The notes under the pieces are model-generated. The model did no database searches, was not told the origin of the DNA, and was given only the letters and a program-made list of their open reading frames with translations. A stretch of DNA of 64,000 nt, taken from J054 sp965223095 (GTDB taxonomy: Bacteria > Pseudomonadota > Gammaproteobacteria > Steroidobacterales > GCA-2729495). The stretch is taken from NCBI GenBank assembly GCA_965223095.1, contig OZ244979.1, positions 2,418,001 through 2,482,000 on the forward strand. Direction: 5' to 3'. A program made the translations under genes and the position numbers. Of this stretch, positions 51,719 to 60,508 are shown piece after piece; position 1 is the first letter of the stretch; every line of letters begins with the position of its first letter.

Positions 51719-52765
51719 ATGACACTTGGACCACTCATGATTGACGTAGCTGGCTTGGCACTGAGCAGTGAGGAGCGCGAGCAGCTACGGTCGCCCTTGA
51801 TAGGTGGTGTGGTCTTGTTCACACGCAATTTTGCTGATGCCGATCAGCTCCGGTCCTTGATTCGTGAGATTCATGACTTGCGTCAGCCCAGTTTGCTGGT
51901 CGCCGTAGATCAAGAAGGTGGCAGGGTTCAGCGTTTTCAAACGGGTTTTACGCGACTCCCGCCCGCTCGCTGGCTGGGCCACCAGTACGACCTTGATCCG
52001 CGCCAGGGACGCCAATTCGCAAATCTTTGCGGTTGGCTTATGGCCGCGGAAATGTTGGATCTTGGCGTTGATCTTAGTTTTGCTCCCGTGGTCGATCTCG
52101 ATTGGGGTATGAGCGAGATCATTGGAGATAGGGCCATGCATCGCGATCCTGACAGCGTGGTCGTATTGGCGGATGCCTATATAGCGGGTATGCAGGCCGC
52201 CGGTATGGTGGCGGTTGCAAAGCACTTCCCGGGCCATGGCGCGGTGGTGCCGGACTCGCACGTGGAACTGCCGCAAGACCCGCGTGAACTGGCCGACATG
52301 GAAGAAGATTTGCGTCCCTATCATCGCTTGGTAGAACGGGGTTTGGCGGCCGTGATGGTCGCACATGTGCTGTATCCCCAGGTTGATCAGAACATCGCGA
52401 GCTTGTCGCCGTTTTGGCTGCAAGATTATCTGCGCGGCAATTTGCGGTTTGGCGGTGCGATTTTTTCCGACGACCTGAACATGGCCGGCGTTGCCGGTAT
52501 CGGTGACATGCCCGCCCGGGTAGATGCCGCCTTATCCGCGGGCGCGGATATGGCTTTGATCTGCAATAACCCGCAAGCGGTAGTGGCGGTTATGGAGGGT
52601 GGTATTCGCGGCACCGGTCCGGCCAGCCATGGCCGTCTGGCTGCCTTGAGGCCCAGGCCCGGGCGACCGCTTGCAGTGCCGCTGCAGTCCACGGATGCTT
52701 GGCAGGATGCCCAAGCCAAGCTCGCGAATGCGATGGCGCGTCCCAGTTTGACCCTCGATGGCTAG
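51719..52765 (+). CDS. nagZ: Beta-N-acetylhexosaminidase NagZ
   Basis: NagZ is a cytoplasmic GH3 enzyme that removes GlcNAc from 1,6-anhydromuropeptides during peptidoglycan recycling. The 348-residue protein has the diagnostic VAVDQEGGRVQR and the catalytic His region KHFPGHGAVVPDSH. The nucleophile Asp lies in FSDDLNMAGV. The preceding L,D-transpeptidase and the next hpt gene overlap or abut closely (hpt starts 8 bases before this stop). Confidence 0.96.
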   Translation: MTLGPLMIDVAGLALSSEEREQLRSPLIGGVVLFTRNFADADQLRSLIREIHDLRQPSLLVAVDQEGGRVQRFQTGFTRLPPARWLGHQYDLDPRQGRQFANLCGWLMAAEMLDLGVDLSFAPVVDLDWGMSEIIGDRAMHRDPDSVVVLADAYIAGMQAAGMVAVAKHFPGHGAVVPDSHVELPQDPRELADMEEDLRPYHRLVERGLAAVMVAHVLYPQVDQNIASLSPFWLQDYLRGNLRFGGAIFSDDLNMAGVAGIGDMPARVDAALSAGADMALICNNPQAVVAVMEGGIRGTGPASHGRLAALRPRPGRPLAVPLQSTDAWQDAQAKLANAMARPSLTLDG

Positions 52766-53309
52766 CGCCAAAGCCAATCACGGTTTGTTGCCGGAGCAGG
52801 CCGAAGAGGTGGTCAGTGCCGAGATCGTCAATACAGCCTATGACCGCATGGCTGTGCGATTACAGTCGGTTGTCGATGTGACGCCTTGCGTTTTAATGGT
52901 TGTGATGGTCGGCGGTATGTTGCCAGGGGCGCAATTGGCCCAGCGATTGCGCGGCAGTCTGCGCATGGACTATTGTCATTTGACCCGTTACCGCGGTGCA
53001 CAGACAGGCGGAAAACCGCATTGGGTGCAGCGACCCCTAACCCCTCTGAATAAGCAAACCGTCATCGTCGTTGACGATATCTACGATGAAGGTATCACCA
53101 TGAATCATGTGGTTGATGAATGTAGGCGTGCTGGCGCGAAAGAGGTGATCAGTGTGGCACTGGTGCTAAAACGGCATGCGCAAGCCCGGGGCCGGCCGGA
53201 TCTGTTTGGTCTCGAGGTTCCTGATCGCTATGTCTTTGGTGCGGGCATGGACCTCAACCATGAGTGGCGGCACTTACCGGGCATATACGCGCTGACGGAG
53301 GATGCTTAG
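52758..53309 (+). CDS. hpt: Hypoxanthine-guanine phosphoribosyltransferase
   Basis: This 183-residue PRTase uses PRPP to convert hypoxanthine or guanine to IMP or GMP. The PRPP-binding motif is VIVVDDIYDEGITMNHV around residue 95-111. VVMVGGMLPGAQLAQRL is the pyrophosphate loop, and FGAGMDLNHEWRHLPGIY is the base-binding end. It starts inside the nagZ end (overlap 8 bases). The next gene makes hypoxanthine from methylthioinosine, so the two form a salvage pair. Confidence 0.9.
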   Translation: MASAKANHGLLPEQAEEVVSAEIVNTAYDRMAVRLQSVVDVTPCVLMVVMVGGMLPGAQLAQRLRGSLRMDYCHLTRYRGAQTGGKPHWVQRPLTPLNKQTVIVVDDIYDEGITMNHVVDECRRAGAKEVISVALVLKRHAQARGRPDLFGLEVPDRYVFGAGMDLNHEWRHLPGIYALTEDA

Positions 53310-53311
53310 TG

Positions 53312-54052
53312 ATGCGTTTGGCGGTCGTTGTCGGCACCGGTGCGCCAGCGCTTCTGCCTTCCGCCAGCCTAAAGCGAGTAGTCTCGGATACGCCCTACGG
53401 TCCCCCGTCGGCGGCGTTGCGTCATTGGTCCGACCGGCACGCTGAGGTATTTTTTATGGCTCGCCATGGCGAGGCGGGGGGCATTCCGCCCCATCGGGTC
53501 AACTACCGGGCAAATATCTGGGCCTTAGGGCAGCAAGATCCGGATTTCATCCTTAGCATCAACGCCGTGGGCGGTATTCACAGCTCGGCGGTGCCCGGAC
53601 GCATCGTGTTGCCGGACCAAATCATCGACTATAGCTGGGGTCGTGAACATACTTATGTGGAGACCTCGGACGCTCCCGTTCGGCATGTGGACTTCACGCA
53701 GCCGGTAGATTCGAAAATTCACGCGCATCTACTGAGGGCGGCCCGAGCGATAGGCCTGGATCCCATGCCAAAGGGCACTTACGGCGTAACCCAGGGTCCC
53801 CGGTTAGAAACGGCGGCGGAAATTGATCGACTGGAGCGCGATGGCTGCGACATCGTCGGCATGACGGCGATGCCCGAAGCCGCGCTGGCTTGCGAGCTTG
53901 AGTTGCCGTTTGCCATTTGCGCCATGGTCGTGAACTATGCGGCCGGCCGTGGGCCCGCTGGCCACGGCATTCACGCAGAAATCCAGCAGCATTTGCAAGC
54001 TTGCACAGATGCCGCGGGATTGATCATTCAGGCCCTGGTCAAGGGCGACTAA
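53312..54052 (+). CDS. mtnP: S-methyl-5'-thioinosine phosphorylase
   Basis: Members of this MTAP-family clade cleave methylthioinosine to hypoxanthine and methylthioribose 1-phosphate. ATG 53312 gives 246 residues; an upstream in-frame start would overlap hpt. The family motifs are RHGEAGGIPPHRVNYRAN, NAVGGIHS, VTQGPRLET and MTAMPEAALA. It lies next to nagZ and hpt, as the Pseudomonas PA3004 MTIP lies next to nagZ, which supports MTIP rather than MTAP. The symbol is used for the family; the exact substrate is inferred. Confidence 0.85.
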   Translation: MRLAVVVGTGAPALLPSASLKRVVSDTPYGPPSAALRHWSDRHAEVFFMARHGEAGGIPPHRVNYRANIWALGQQDPDFILSINAVGGIHSSAVPGRIVLPDQIIDYSWGREHTYVETSDAPVRHVDFTQPVDSKIHAHLLRAARAIGLDPMPKGTYGVTQGPRLETAAEIDRLERDGCDIVGMTAMPEAALACELELPFAICAMVVNYAAGRGPAGHGIHAEIQQHLQACTDAAGLIIQALVKGD

Positions 54053-54223
54053 ATTCTCTGGGCCTTTAGCGGGCTAAGCCGGTGACCGCCATCACAGACG
54101 CCGGTCTAGTGTGGATTATATAGTCGGGGGTGCCTGGGCCTTGCTGCCTAAGGATGCCCAGTTTCGTGCCATGACGGTTGTCGTTTTTAACTCTATTTTA
54201 CTTAATAAATTGCTGCTTAAGTT

Positions 54224-55123
54224 ATGATAAAACTAACAAAACGTATCTTGCAGCAAGCTCTAGATCATAGTGCGACCGGCACCGTGATAGTGGATGCGGC
54301 CGGCCGGCGCATCGTCTATGCCAATGCCGCCATGGAGCGGCTGCTAGGCTGGACGCCCGATGCTCTGGTGGGCAAGACCTTGGACAATCTTATGGTGGCT
54401 GGAGATCCGCTACCCGCCGGCGCTCAAGTCGCACCCCCGGATACCCTGATTTATCAGCAATGGCGACGCGCCCAAGGCCCCAATTGCGAACTGCAATGGC
54501 AGGCTTCAGCGCTAACGGACACCGATGGTCGGCCTGCTTTTTGGCTCCTGACGGTGGTCCCTGATCAGTTGTCGGATGCGTTGAGCACCTACGGCGAAAC
54601 GCGCAGCCGGCTAACCCAAACCGACGCGGCGACCGGCTTGCCAACCCGTAGTGTATTCGAGGAAATGTTGATGCGTGACTGGGCGGTCGCGCGCCGCGTA
54701 CGTCGTCGGGTCAGCATCCTGCTGTTTCGTGTGGATGCATTTGACGGCTATCAAAAAGTATTCGGCCGTCACGCTGGCGATTCCTGCCTGCGTAAAATCG
54801 CCCATGCGATTCACGGCTCAGTTCGCCGCGAATCCGATTTCGCCGCTAGATTCGGCGCCGATCAATTCGCGGTCTTGACTGCGGATTCCAACGCGGCGCA
54901 GGCGCTAGAATTCGCGGAAAGTATTGCGGAAAAAGTCAGGCTGTTGGCCATTCATCACCCGCGATCTCCCGTGGACCGTTTTGCGACTGTTTCTTACGCT
55001 GTGGCCGCGCAGACGCCGCAACTGCGTAGCAGCCATGAAAAACTGATCGCCGCCGCGCTGGAAGACTTAGGGGAGCCGGTGGAGGCGCTGGCAACGTGCG
55101 TGGATCGGCGCGATACGGCTTAG
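54224..55123 (+). CDS. PAS domain protein with degenerate GGDEF domain
   Basis: The 299-residue product has a PAS domain (about 8-115, IVDAAGRRIVYANAAMERLLG) joined by a short helix to a GGDEF domain (about 132-290, DAATGLPTRSVFEEML). The catalytic signature is GADQF at residues 211-215, in place of GGDEF, with the second Gly and the Glu lost. Diguanylate cyclase activity is therefore unlikely and a binding or regulatory role is more probable. No transmembrane segment is seen, so it is probably cytoplasmic. The upstream 171-base gap is AT-rich near the start. Its stop overlaps csiV on the other strand by 4 bases. Confidence 0.85.
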   Translation: MIKLTKRILQQALDHSATGTVIVDAAGRRIVYANAAMERLLGWTPDALVGKTLDNLMVAGDPLPAGAQVAPPDTLIYQQWRRAQGPNCELQWQASALTDTDGRPAFWLLTVVPDQLSDALSTYGETRSRLTQTDAATGLPTRSVFEEMLMRDWAVARRVRRRVSILLFRVDAFDGYQKVFGRHAGDSCLRKIAHAIHGSVRRESDFAARFGADQFAVLTADSNAAQALEFAESIAEKVRLLAIHHPRSPVDRFATVSYAVAAQTPQLRSSHEKLIAAALEDLGEPVEALATCVDRRDTA

Positions 55124-55773
55124 TCACCGTCGAGGCGGCGCACGCTGGCGATTATTCCGAACTCTGGATTGTCGAAATACTGCAGTAGCTTGGTGCGTAT
55201 GCGCCGCGACTCTTGAATGCGGGTAACAATCGGCGGGCGCAAACTGAGTCCGTTGTTGTCTGCCGGTTTGGCCAAGTCGAGGTCCACGGCAAGGTGTAAG
55301 AAGCGTTCTTTGTAGAGCGTCAAGCTACCCGACAATCCATGACTGCGGGCGCGCGGGCCACGTAACCAGAACGGGCTCGCCTTATCACGATTTGTGGCCG
55401 CTTGAGTCCAGCCGAGATGCAGCAGGACCGAGTAGGCGTTAGTGCGCTGTAACTTTTCTTTAGTCGTTTGTAATTCCAGTTCGGCGGCCGGCAAGGGGCT
55501 GGGCGGCGTGGTACCGCGGCGGTTAGTCTGCATTGGCACCGGGTTGCGATCGACTGAGCCTTCGGGTGCGAATTCCCCGGCGGCAACTTCCGGCGTGGTC
55601 CGACTTTGGTCATTGTGACGAAAAACGATGATCTCCACCGCGTAGCGGCTTTCATTCTCATCTGCGGCCACGACGGCGGTCTCTGGGAGGCTGACACCGG
55701 TGACGGTGATGGCGATTGCTAGCAAGCGAGAGATCAGGCCGTGTCTCGCGGTATGGGGGGTTCGTTTAAGCAT
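55120..55773 (-). CDS. csiV: Peptidoglycan-binding protein CsiV
   Basis: The 217-residue product has an N-terminal signal sequence (ISRLLAIAITVTGVSLPETAVVA), then YAVEIIVFRHNDQ. A central helical part is followed by SGSLTLYKERFLHLAVDLDL, and the end is ESRRIRTKLLQYFDNPEFGIIASV. These match the CsiV family, periplasmic proteins found downstream of mfd in many gammaproteobacteria; peptidoglycan binding was reported in Vibrio. The start overlaps the mfd end by 40 bases, and its stop overlaps the PAS-GGDEF gene. Confidence 0.85.
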   Translation of the reverse strand: MLKRTPHTARHGLISRLLAIAITVTGVSLPETAVVAADENESRYAVEIIVFRHNDQSRTTPEVAAGEFAPEGSVDRNPVPMQTNRRGTTPPSPLPAAELELQTTKEKLQRTNAYSVLLHLGWTQAATNRDKASPFWLRGPRARSHGLSGSLTLYKERFLHLAVDLDLAKPADNNGLSLRPPIVTRIQESRRIRTKLLQYFDNPEFGIIASVRRLDGD

Positions 55774-58700
55774 GCCAGCAGCTCCTCGATGCAGGCGAAA
55801 CGCGCCTCATCAGCTTCTAAGTCCGCCTGAATTCTCAGCCGTTGTTGAGCGTCAAAACTATATCGATCTCCCTGCGATTCTAACAGTCCGACTAAGATCC
55901 GGGGTTCCACGGTGGTTTTCGCACCGAATTCAACGCGGCCGCCCGTCGGCCCTATGTCTATGCGTTTGAGACCCAAGGCTTGGGTTTGTAGGCGCAGTCT
56001 GGCAATTCGAAAAAGGTTTTGCGTGGCCGCTGGAATCAGCCCAAAACGATCTATCAGTTCCACCTGCAGTTCACTCAGGGTAGCCGTGTCTGCCGCGCTG
56101 GCGATTTTCTTATAGTGAACTAAACGCAGGTGAACATCGGGCATGTAGTCATCTGGAATCAGCGCTGGCAGATGTAGATTGATGTCGGTGGTCATTTCCG
56201 TGGGCGTTTCGGGATCGGGTTCTTCGCCGTCGCGAAGGGATTCAATGGTGCGAGTCAGAATGTCGTTATACAGCGTAAAGCCGATTTCTTGAATCTGGCC
56301 GCTTTGTTCCTCGCCGAGCAGTTCTCCGGCACCGCGGATTTCCAGGTCATGAGTAGCTAAAACAAACCCGGCCCCCAAATCTTCGAGGGATTCAATAGCA
56401 TCCAGGCGTTTTACCGCATCGGCGGTCAAGGCTTCGCGTGCCGGCGTGAGTAGATAGGCGAAAGCTTGATGATGGGAACGGCCGACTCGGCCGCGGAGTT
56501 GATGGAGCTGTGCGAGGCCAAATCGATGCGCGTGATTGATCAGTATGGTATTGGCGGTTGGTACATCAAGGCCACTTTCTATGATGGCAGTGCAAACCAA
56601 AACATGGAATCGGCGATGATAAAAGTCGAGCATGATGCGTTCCAGTTCGCGCTCTCGCATTTGACCGTGCGCGACTTCGATTTTCGCGTCCGGCAATAGT
56701 TCGCTGACTTGTGCGGCGATTCGCTCGATATCTTCGATTCGATTGTGTACGAAATAGACTTGTCCGCCACGCTTTAACTCGCGCTGACAAGCTTCACGAA
56801 TGATGTGATCCTGCCAGCGCAGCACGAAGGTTTTGATGGCAAGGCGAGATTCCGGGGGGGTGGCGATCAGCGACATTTCGCGGAGCCCGCCCAGTGCCAA
56901 ATTCAGGGTCCGAGGAATGGGCGTGGCCGTGAGGGTCAGAATGTCGACGCTGGTTCGCAAGGCTTTGAGTTTTTCTTTATGGCGAACACCGAATCGATGT
57001 TCCTCGTCAATGATCGCTAGTCCGAGGTCTTTGAATTCCACGCCAGTTTGCAGCAGACGATGGGTGCCAATCACAATATCCACGGTGCCGTCAGCCAGTC
57101 CGGCCACTACCTCGCGACTTTCCTTGGCGTTTCGAAACCGACTGAGTTGCTCCACGCGCACCGGCCAATCGGCAAAGCGGTCGGCAAAATTTTGGTAGTG
57201 TTGCTGGGCGAGGAGGGTGGTGGGCACCAAAATGGCAACCTGCCGGCCATCGGCGACAGCGACGAAGGCAGCGCGTAGCGCAACTTCCGTTTTGCCGAAG
57301 CCAACATCGCCGCACACCAAACGATCCATGGGTTGGCTCGCGCTCAGGTCGCCGAGTACCTCGGCAATCGCCTGGTCTTGATCATCCGTGGGCGTGAAGG
57401 GGAAGCTCGCCGCGAACGCAAGATAATCATGTGGATCGAAATTCGCCGCCCGGCCTGGCCGCGACGCACGCTGAGCGTATAGGTCCAGTAGCTCTGCCGC
57501 CACGTCCCGAATTTTCGCCGCCGCTCGGCGTTTTGCGCGTGCCCATTGGTCGGTGCCCAAACGATGCAAGGGTGCGTGCTCGGGTGCCGAGCCGGTATAG
57601 CGTGAAATTAGCTGTAGCGAAGTGACGGGTACGTGCAGGCGATCGCCGCCAGCGTACTCTATGCTTACGAATTCCGTCAGCGCGTGGTCGATGTTTAAGT
57701 TAGTCAGGCCAATGTAACGGCCCACGCCGTGATCAACATGTACCACGGGAGCGCCAGCGCGCAAATCCGTTAGATCATTGATGAGGCTCTCGGGATCCTG
57801 AACTCGCCGTTGTCGTCGTCGGGTTTTGGTTCGCTCGCCGAAGAGTTCGACGTCCGTCAGCAGGGCGAAGCTGTGGTCGGCGAGGACAAAGCCTTGCTCG
57901 AGGGGCGCTATCGTTATAGCGGTACCGGTTGCTTGGGCGACGCAGTCTGCCCAACCGTCACAAATGTTTGGAAAGATGTCAGCGTCGCGCAACAACTCCA
58001 ACATGAATTCGCGACGCCCCGGCGATTCAGCGGCCAGTAAAACCATTCCAGAATGTTTGACGATGAATGCGCGTAACGCAGCTGTTGGGTCTTCGTCACG
58101 CCGATTAATGAGCAAGCTGGGCGCAGGTGCTATGGGCAGGTTTAGCTGTCTGTTCCCCAGTAACTCTGCCGGTAGCTTATGGCGGTCGAGGATGAGTTGG
58201 GGGTAGCGGTCTAGGGCACGCTGATGTTCTGCTTGGGTAAGGAACAATTCGTCGGGGCGAAGCACCGGGCGTGCTTGGTCGTGTTGCGCTTGTTCGTGGC
58301 GTTCTGCGATTTGTTGCCAAGCCGAGTCTAAGCATTGGCTAGGTGTGCCCATGGCGATCACCAGCGCGCCGTCCGGTAGGTAGTCCCAGAAAGTCGCTGT
58401 TGTCGCAAAAAACAACGGCAGATAAGCCTCGACACCGGGCGGCAGCCGGCCCTCGCTGACTTCGCGGTAAATCAATGACCGCGTTGGGTCCCCAGCAAAA
58501 CGAGCACGAAAGGCTTGCCGAAAATAGCTTACTGCCGGTTCATCGCAGGGTAGTTCGCGAGCGGGTAAGGTGGTGAGTTCACGAATTTGATTGCTGCTAA
58601 TTTGTGTATCCGGGTCGAACTCCCGCAGGGATTCGATGGAGTCATCAAAGAAGTCCACACGAATCGGGCAGTGATGGCCCGTGGGGAAAAAATCAATCAG

Positions 58701-59228
58701 CGATCCGCGCACGGCGTATTCACCTTGCAAGGTCACCTGAGGGACATGCACATAGCCGGCATCATCAAGGTTGTTTCGAAATTGGCTGGAATCGATTTTC
58801 TGATTCGTCTGCAGGCGAAAGCCACGTTCGCGTAAATAGGCCGCTGGCGGCAAACGCGACAGTAAACTCGGCCAAGCGGCGACGATCGTCATGCGCTCTG
58901 TTTTACTGTCTAGGGATTGCAGTAGCCGTAATCGCTCCGAAACAAGTTCTTGATGCGGACTAAAACTATCGTACGGCAGGACTTCAACATCAGGAAAAAG
59001 CTGGACGGATGATTGACCCTGGGCAAAAAAGTCAATTTGCGGTGCTAGCGCTTCGGCCTCATCGACACTGGTAGTTAGAACTAAGGTGATGCTTCGTCGT
59101 TGCGAAATGATCTCGGCAACGGCCAGCGCGCCGCTGTCGCCTCGCAGCTGACCCCAGGTTCGCAGGTCCTTGGGCTTTGTGGGCGGCTGGGTTTTACCCG
59201 AGGTGAGAATAAGTCTGCAGTCCGCCAC
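55734..59228 (-). CDS. mfd: Transcription-repair coupling factor Mfd
   Basis: Mfd removes stalled RNA polymerase and recruits UvrA. The 1164-residue protein has the usual length and order: an N-terminal UvrB-like part, the polymerase-interacting CID domain (VHVDHGVGRYIGL near residue 500), and the RecG-like helicase. The helicase has Walker A GDVGFGKTE, DEEHRFGVRHKEKL and TATPIPRTLN. GRVGRSHHQAFAYLLT follows, and a C-terminal TRCF domain is present. It is transcribed away from sfsA, with csiV directly downstream. Confidence 0.97.
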   Translation of the reverse strand: MADCRLILTSGKTQPPTKPKDLRTWGQLRGDSGALAVAEIISQRRSITLVLTTSVDEAEALAPQIDFFAQGQSSVQLFPDVEVLPYDSFSPHQELVSERLRLLQSLDSKTERMTIVAAWPSLLSRLPPAAYLRERGFRLQTNQKIDSSQFRNNLDDAGYVHVPQVTLQGEYAVRGSLIDFFPTGHHCPIRVDFFDDSIESLREFDPDTQISSNQIRELTTLPARELPCDEPAVSYFRQAFRARFAGDPTRSLIYREVSEGRLPPGVEAYLPLFFATTATFWDYLPDGALVIAMGTPSQCLDSAWQQIAERHEQAQHDQARPVLRPDELFLTQAEHQRALDRYPQLILDRHKLPAELLGNRQLNLPIAPAPSLLINRRDEDPTAALRAFIVKHSGMVLLAAESPGRREFMLELLRDADIFPNICDGWADCVAQATGTAITIAPLEQGFVLADHSFALLTDVELFGERTKTRRRQRRVQDPESLINDLTDLRAGAPVVHVDHGVGRYIGLTNLNIDHALTEFVSIEYAGGDRLHVPVTSLQLISRYTGSAPEHAPLHRLGTDQWARAKRRAAAKIRDVAAELLDLYAQRASRPGRAANFDPHDYLAFAASFPFTPTDDQDQAIAEVLGDLSASQPMDRLVCGDVGFGKTEVALRAAFVAVADGRQVAILVPTTLLAQQHYQNFADRFADWPVRVEQLSRFRNAKESREVVAGLADGTVDIVIGTHRLLQTGVEFKDLGLAIIDEEHRFGVRHKEKLKALRTSVDILTLTATPIPRTLNLALGGLREMSLIATPPESRLAIKTFVLRWQDHIIREACQRELKRGGQVYFVHNRIEDIERIAAQVSELLPDAKIEVAHGQMRERELERIMLDFYHRRFHVLVCTAIIESGLDVPTANTILINHAHRFGLAQLHQLRGRVGRSHHQAFAYLLTPAREALTADAVKRLDAIESLEDLGAGFVLATHDLEIRGAGELLGEEQSGQIQEIGFTLYNDILTRTIESLRDGEEPDPETPTEMTTDINLHLPALIPDDYMPDVHLRLVHYKKIASAADTATLSELQVELIDRFGLIPAATQNLFRIARLRLQTQALGLKRIDIGPTGGRVEFGAKTTVEPRILVGLLESQGDRYSFDAQQRLRIQADLEADEARFACIEELLACLNEPPIPRDTA

Positions 59229-59295
59229 TAAGCGCCTTTAGGACGAAACAGAGAGGGAAGATAGGGGCGGAACATAGGCGCGCATCAATGCAATA

Positions 59296-59313
59296 CGCCC
59301 GCGACTGCGGGCG
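59296..59313 (-). terminator. Hairpin between the small exported protein gene and mfd
   Basis: CGCCCGC (59296-59302) pairs perfectly with GCGGGCG (59307-59313) around the loop GACT. It lies downstream of the stop of the gene at 59365 and upstream of mfd on the minus strand, so it could end or attenuate the upstream transcript. No T run follows, so confidence is low. Confidence 0.35.
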
Positions 59314-59364
59314 ACTGTGAGCATTATCTCACAGGCGGCGGGGCGGCGGTTGTTCCCGCGTTGG

Positions 59365-59649
59365 CTAGTTCAGGCGAACGGCATGTATAACGTGCTGATA
59401 CTCAAAGAAGACCGCGAAGCCGTCGTAGTCCCAACGTGTAATGGGCGGATCGCCAACAGCTGCTCGGCGCGAGCGAGGTTCGCCCCATTTGGCGGTCACC
59501 GCGCGCATACTCAGTCCGCTGCGTGGCCGCAGGCCTTGGCTGCTTTGCGCAGCCTGCAGACCTTCGATAATCAGCGTATCTGCGCCGACCATCGGCGATG
59601 CTGTCACCACGATACCGGCAATCAATAGAGTCAGTACTTTGCGTAACAT
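59365..59649 (-). CDS. Small conserved exported protein of unknown function
   Basis: The 94-residue product has a signal peptide (RKVLTLLIAGIVVTASPMVGA) cut before DTLIIEGL. A mature domain of about 70 residues contains RPRSGLSMRAVTAKWGEP, VGDPPITRWDYDGFAVFFE and QHVIHAVRL. Similar small periplasmic proteins with the PPITRW and FxVFFE blocks are conserved in gammaproteobacteria, but no function is established. It is upstream of mfd on the same strand and divergent from sfsA. Confidence 0.8.
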   Translation of the reverse strand: MLRKVLTLLIAGIVVTASPMVGADTLIIEGLQAAQSSQGLRPRSGLSMRAVTAKWGEPRSRRAAVGDPPITRWDYDGFAVFFEYQHVIHAVRLN

Positions 59650-59778
59650 TTTGCGGCCCCAAGCTATAATTGGCCGAATATAGCACTGCCCGAGCCCCCT
59701 AAAAAACGGTCTATGTCATAGAAACGGCGTCGGAATTCGGGTATCCGGCGTCACAGCTGCTGTCCAGCGGAGTAATGT

Positions 59779-60483
59779 GTGGAATTTGAAGGGCCTCTGA
59801 TCGAGGCAAGGTTGCTCCGGCGGTACAAGCGGTTTCTCGCCGACGTAGAATTTTCGGATGGGCGGCAAACCACGGTGCATTGTCCTAACACAGGGTCCAT
59901 GCTGGGCTGCTGTGAATCGGGCGCACGCATTTGGCTCAGTCGATCATCCAAGCCTCATCGTAAGTACCCGCTGACCTGGGAATTGGTTGAAACTGCGGGC
60001 GCCAATCTGGTCGGTGTAAATACACAGCGGACTAATCATTTGGTCAAAGAGGGCTTGGAGTCCGGCGCCATCGCACCGTTAGCCGGCTACTCTATTTTGC
60101 GTGCCGAGGTTCCTTTTCCCGGGGGCGAAGGGCGGGTAGATTTTTTCTTGGAAACCGAGCAGGGTTGCTACTTTCTCGAAGTCAAGAACGTCACGGCGGC
60201 GGTCTCCGACCGGCGGGCTTTATTCCCTGATGCCGTTAGCGAACGGGCAAGTCGCCATGTTTTGGCTTTGGCGAACCAGCACCGGGCGGGGCATGGGGCC
60301 GGTTTGTTGTTTTGTGCGCAACGATCTGACGTAGACTGCATCAGCCCGGCCGATGAAATTGATCCGGCCTACGGCCGGAATTTACGTGCCGCGGTGGCGG
60401 CCGGTATCGATGTGTGGGCCTATCGGGCGGCGGTTAGTTGCCAGGAAATAGTTTTGACCGAATCCATACCCGTGAAATTATGA
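59779..60483 (+). CDS. sfsA: Sugar fermentation stimulation protein SfsA
   Basis: SfsA is a DNA-binding protein linked to maltose metabolism in E. coli. The 234-residue product has the family opening LIEARLLRRYKRFLADVEFSDG and CPNTGSMLGC. It also has the PD-(D/E)XK-like VDFFLE...YFLEVKNVT segment, which suggests a nuclease-type fold, then FPDAVSERASRHV. The GTG start at 59779 is assigned from family N-termini. A perfect TATAAT at 59665-59670 lies about 110 bases upstream. A partial -35-like GTAACA (59643-59648) is 16 bases before it. Confidence 0.93.
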   Translation: MEFEGPLIEARLLRRYKRFLADVEFSDGRQTTVHCPNTGSMLGCCESGARIWLSRSSKPHRKYPLTWELVETAGANLVGVNTQRTNHLVKEGLESGAIAPLAGYSILRAEVPFPGGEGRVDFFLETEQGCYFLEVKNVTAAVSDRRALFPDAVSERASRHVLALANQHRAGHGAGLLFCAQRSDVDCISPADEIDPAYGRNLRAAVAAGIDVWAYRAAVSCQEIVLTESIPVKL

Positions 60484-60508
60484 AATTTTCTTGCAAAGCT
60501 AGTTTTTG

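Noticed and set aside
54224..55123. Active diguanylate cyclase
   Set aside because: The GGDEF signature is GADQF, with loss of residues needed for catalysis.
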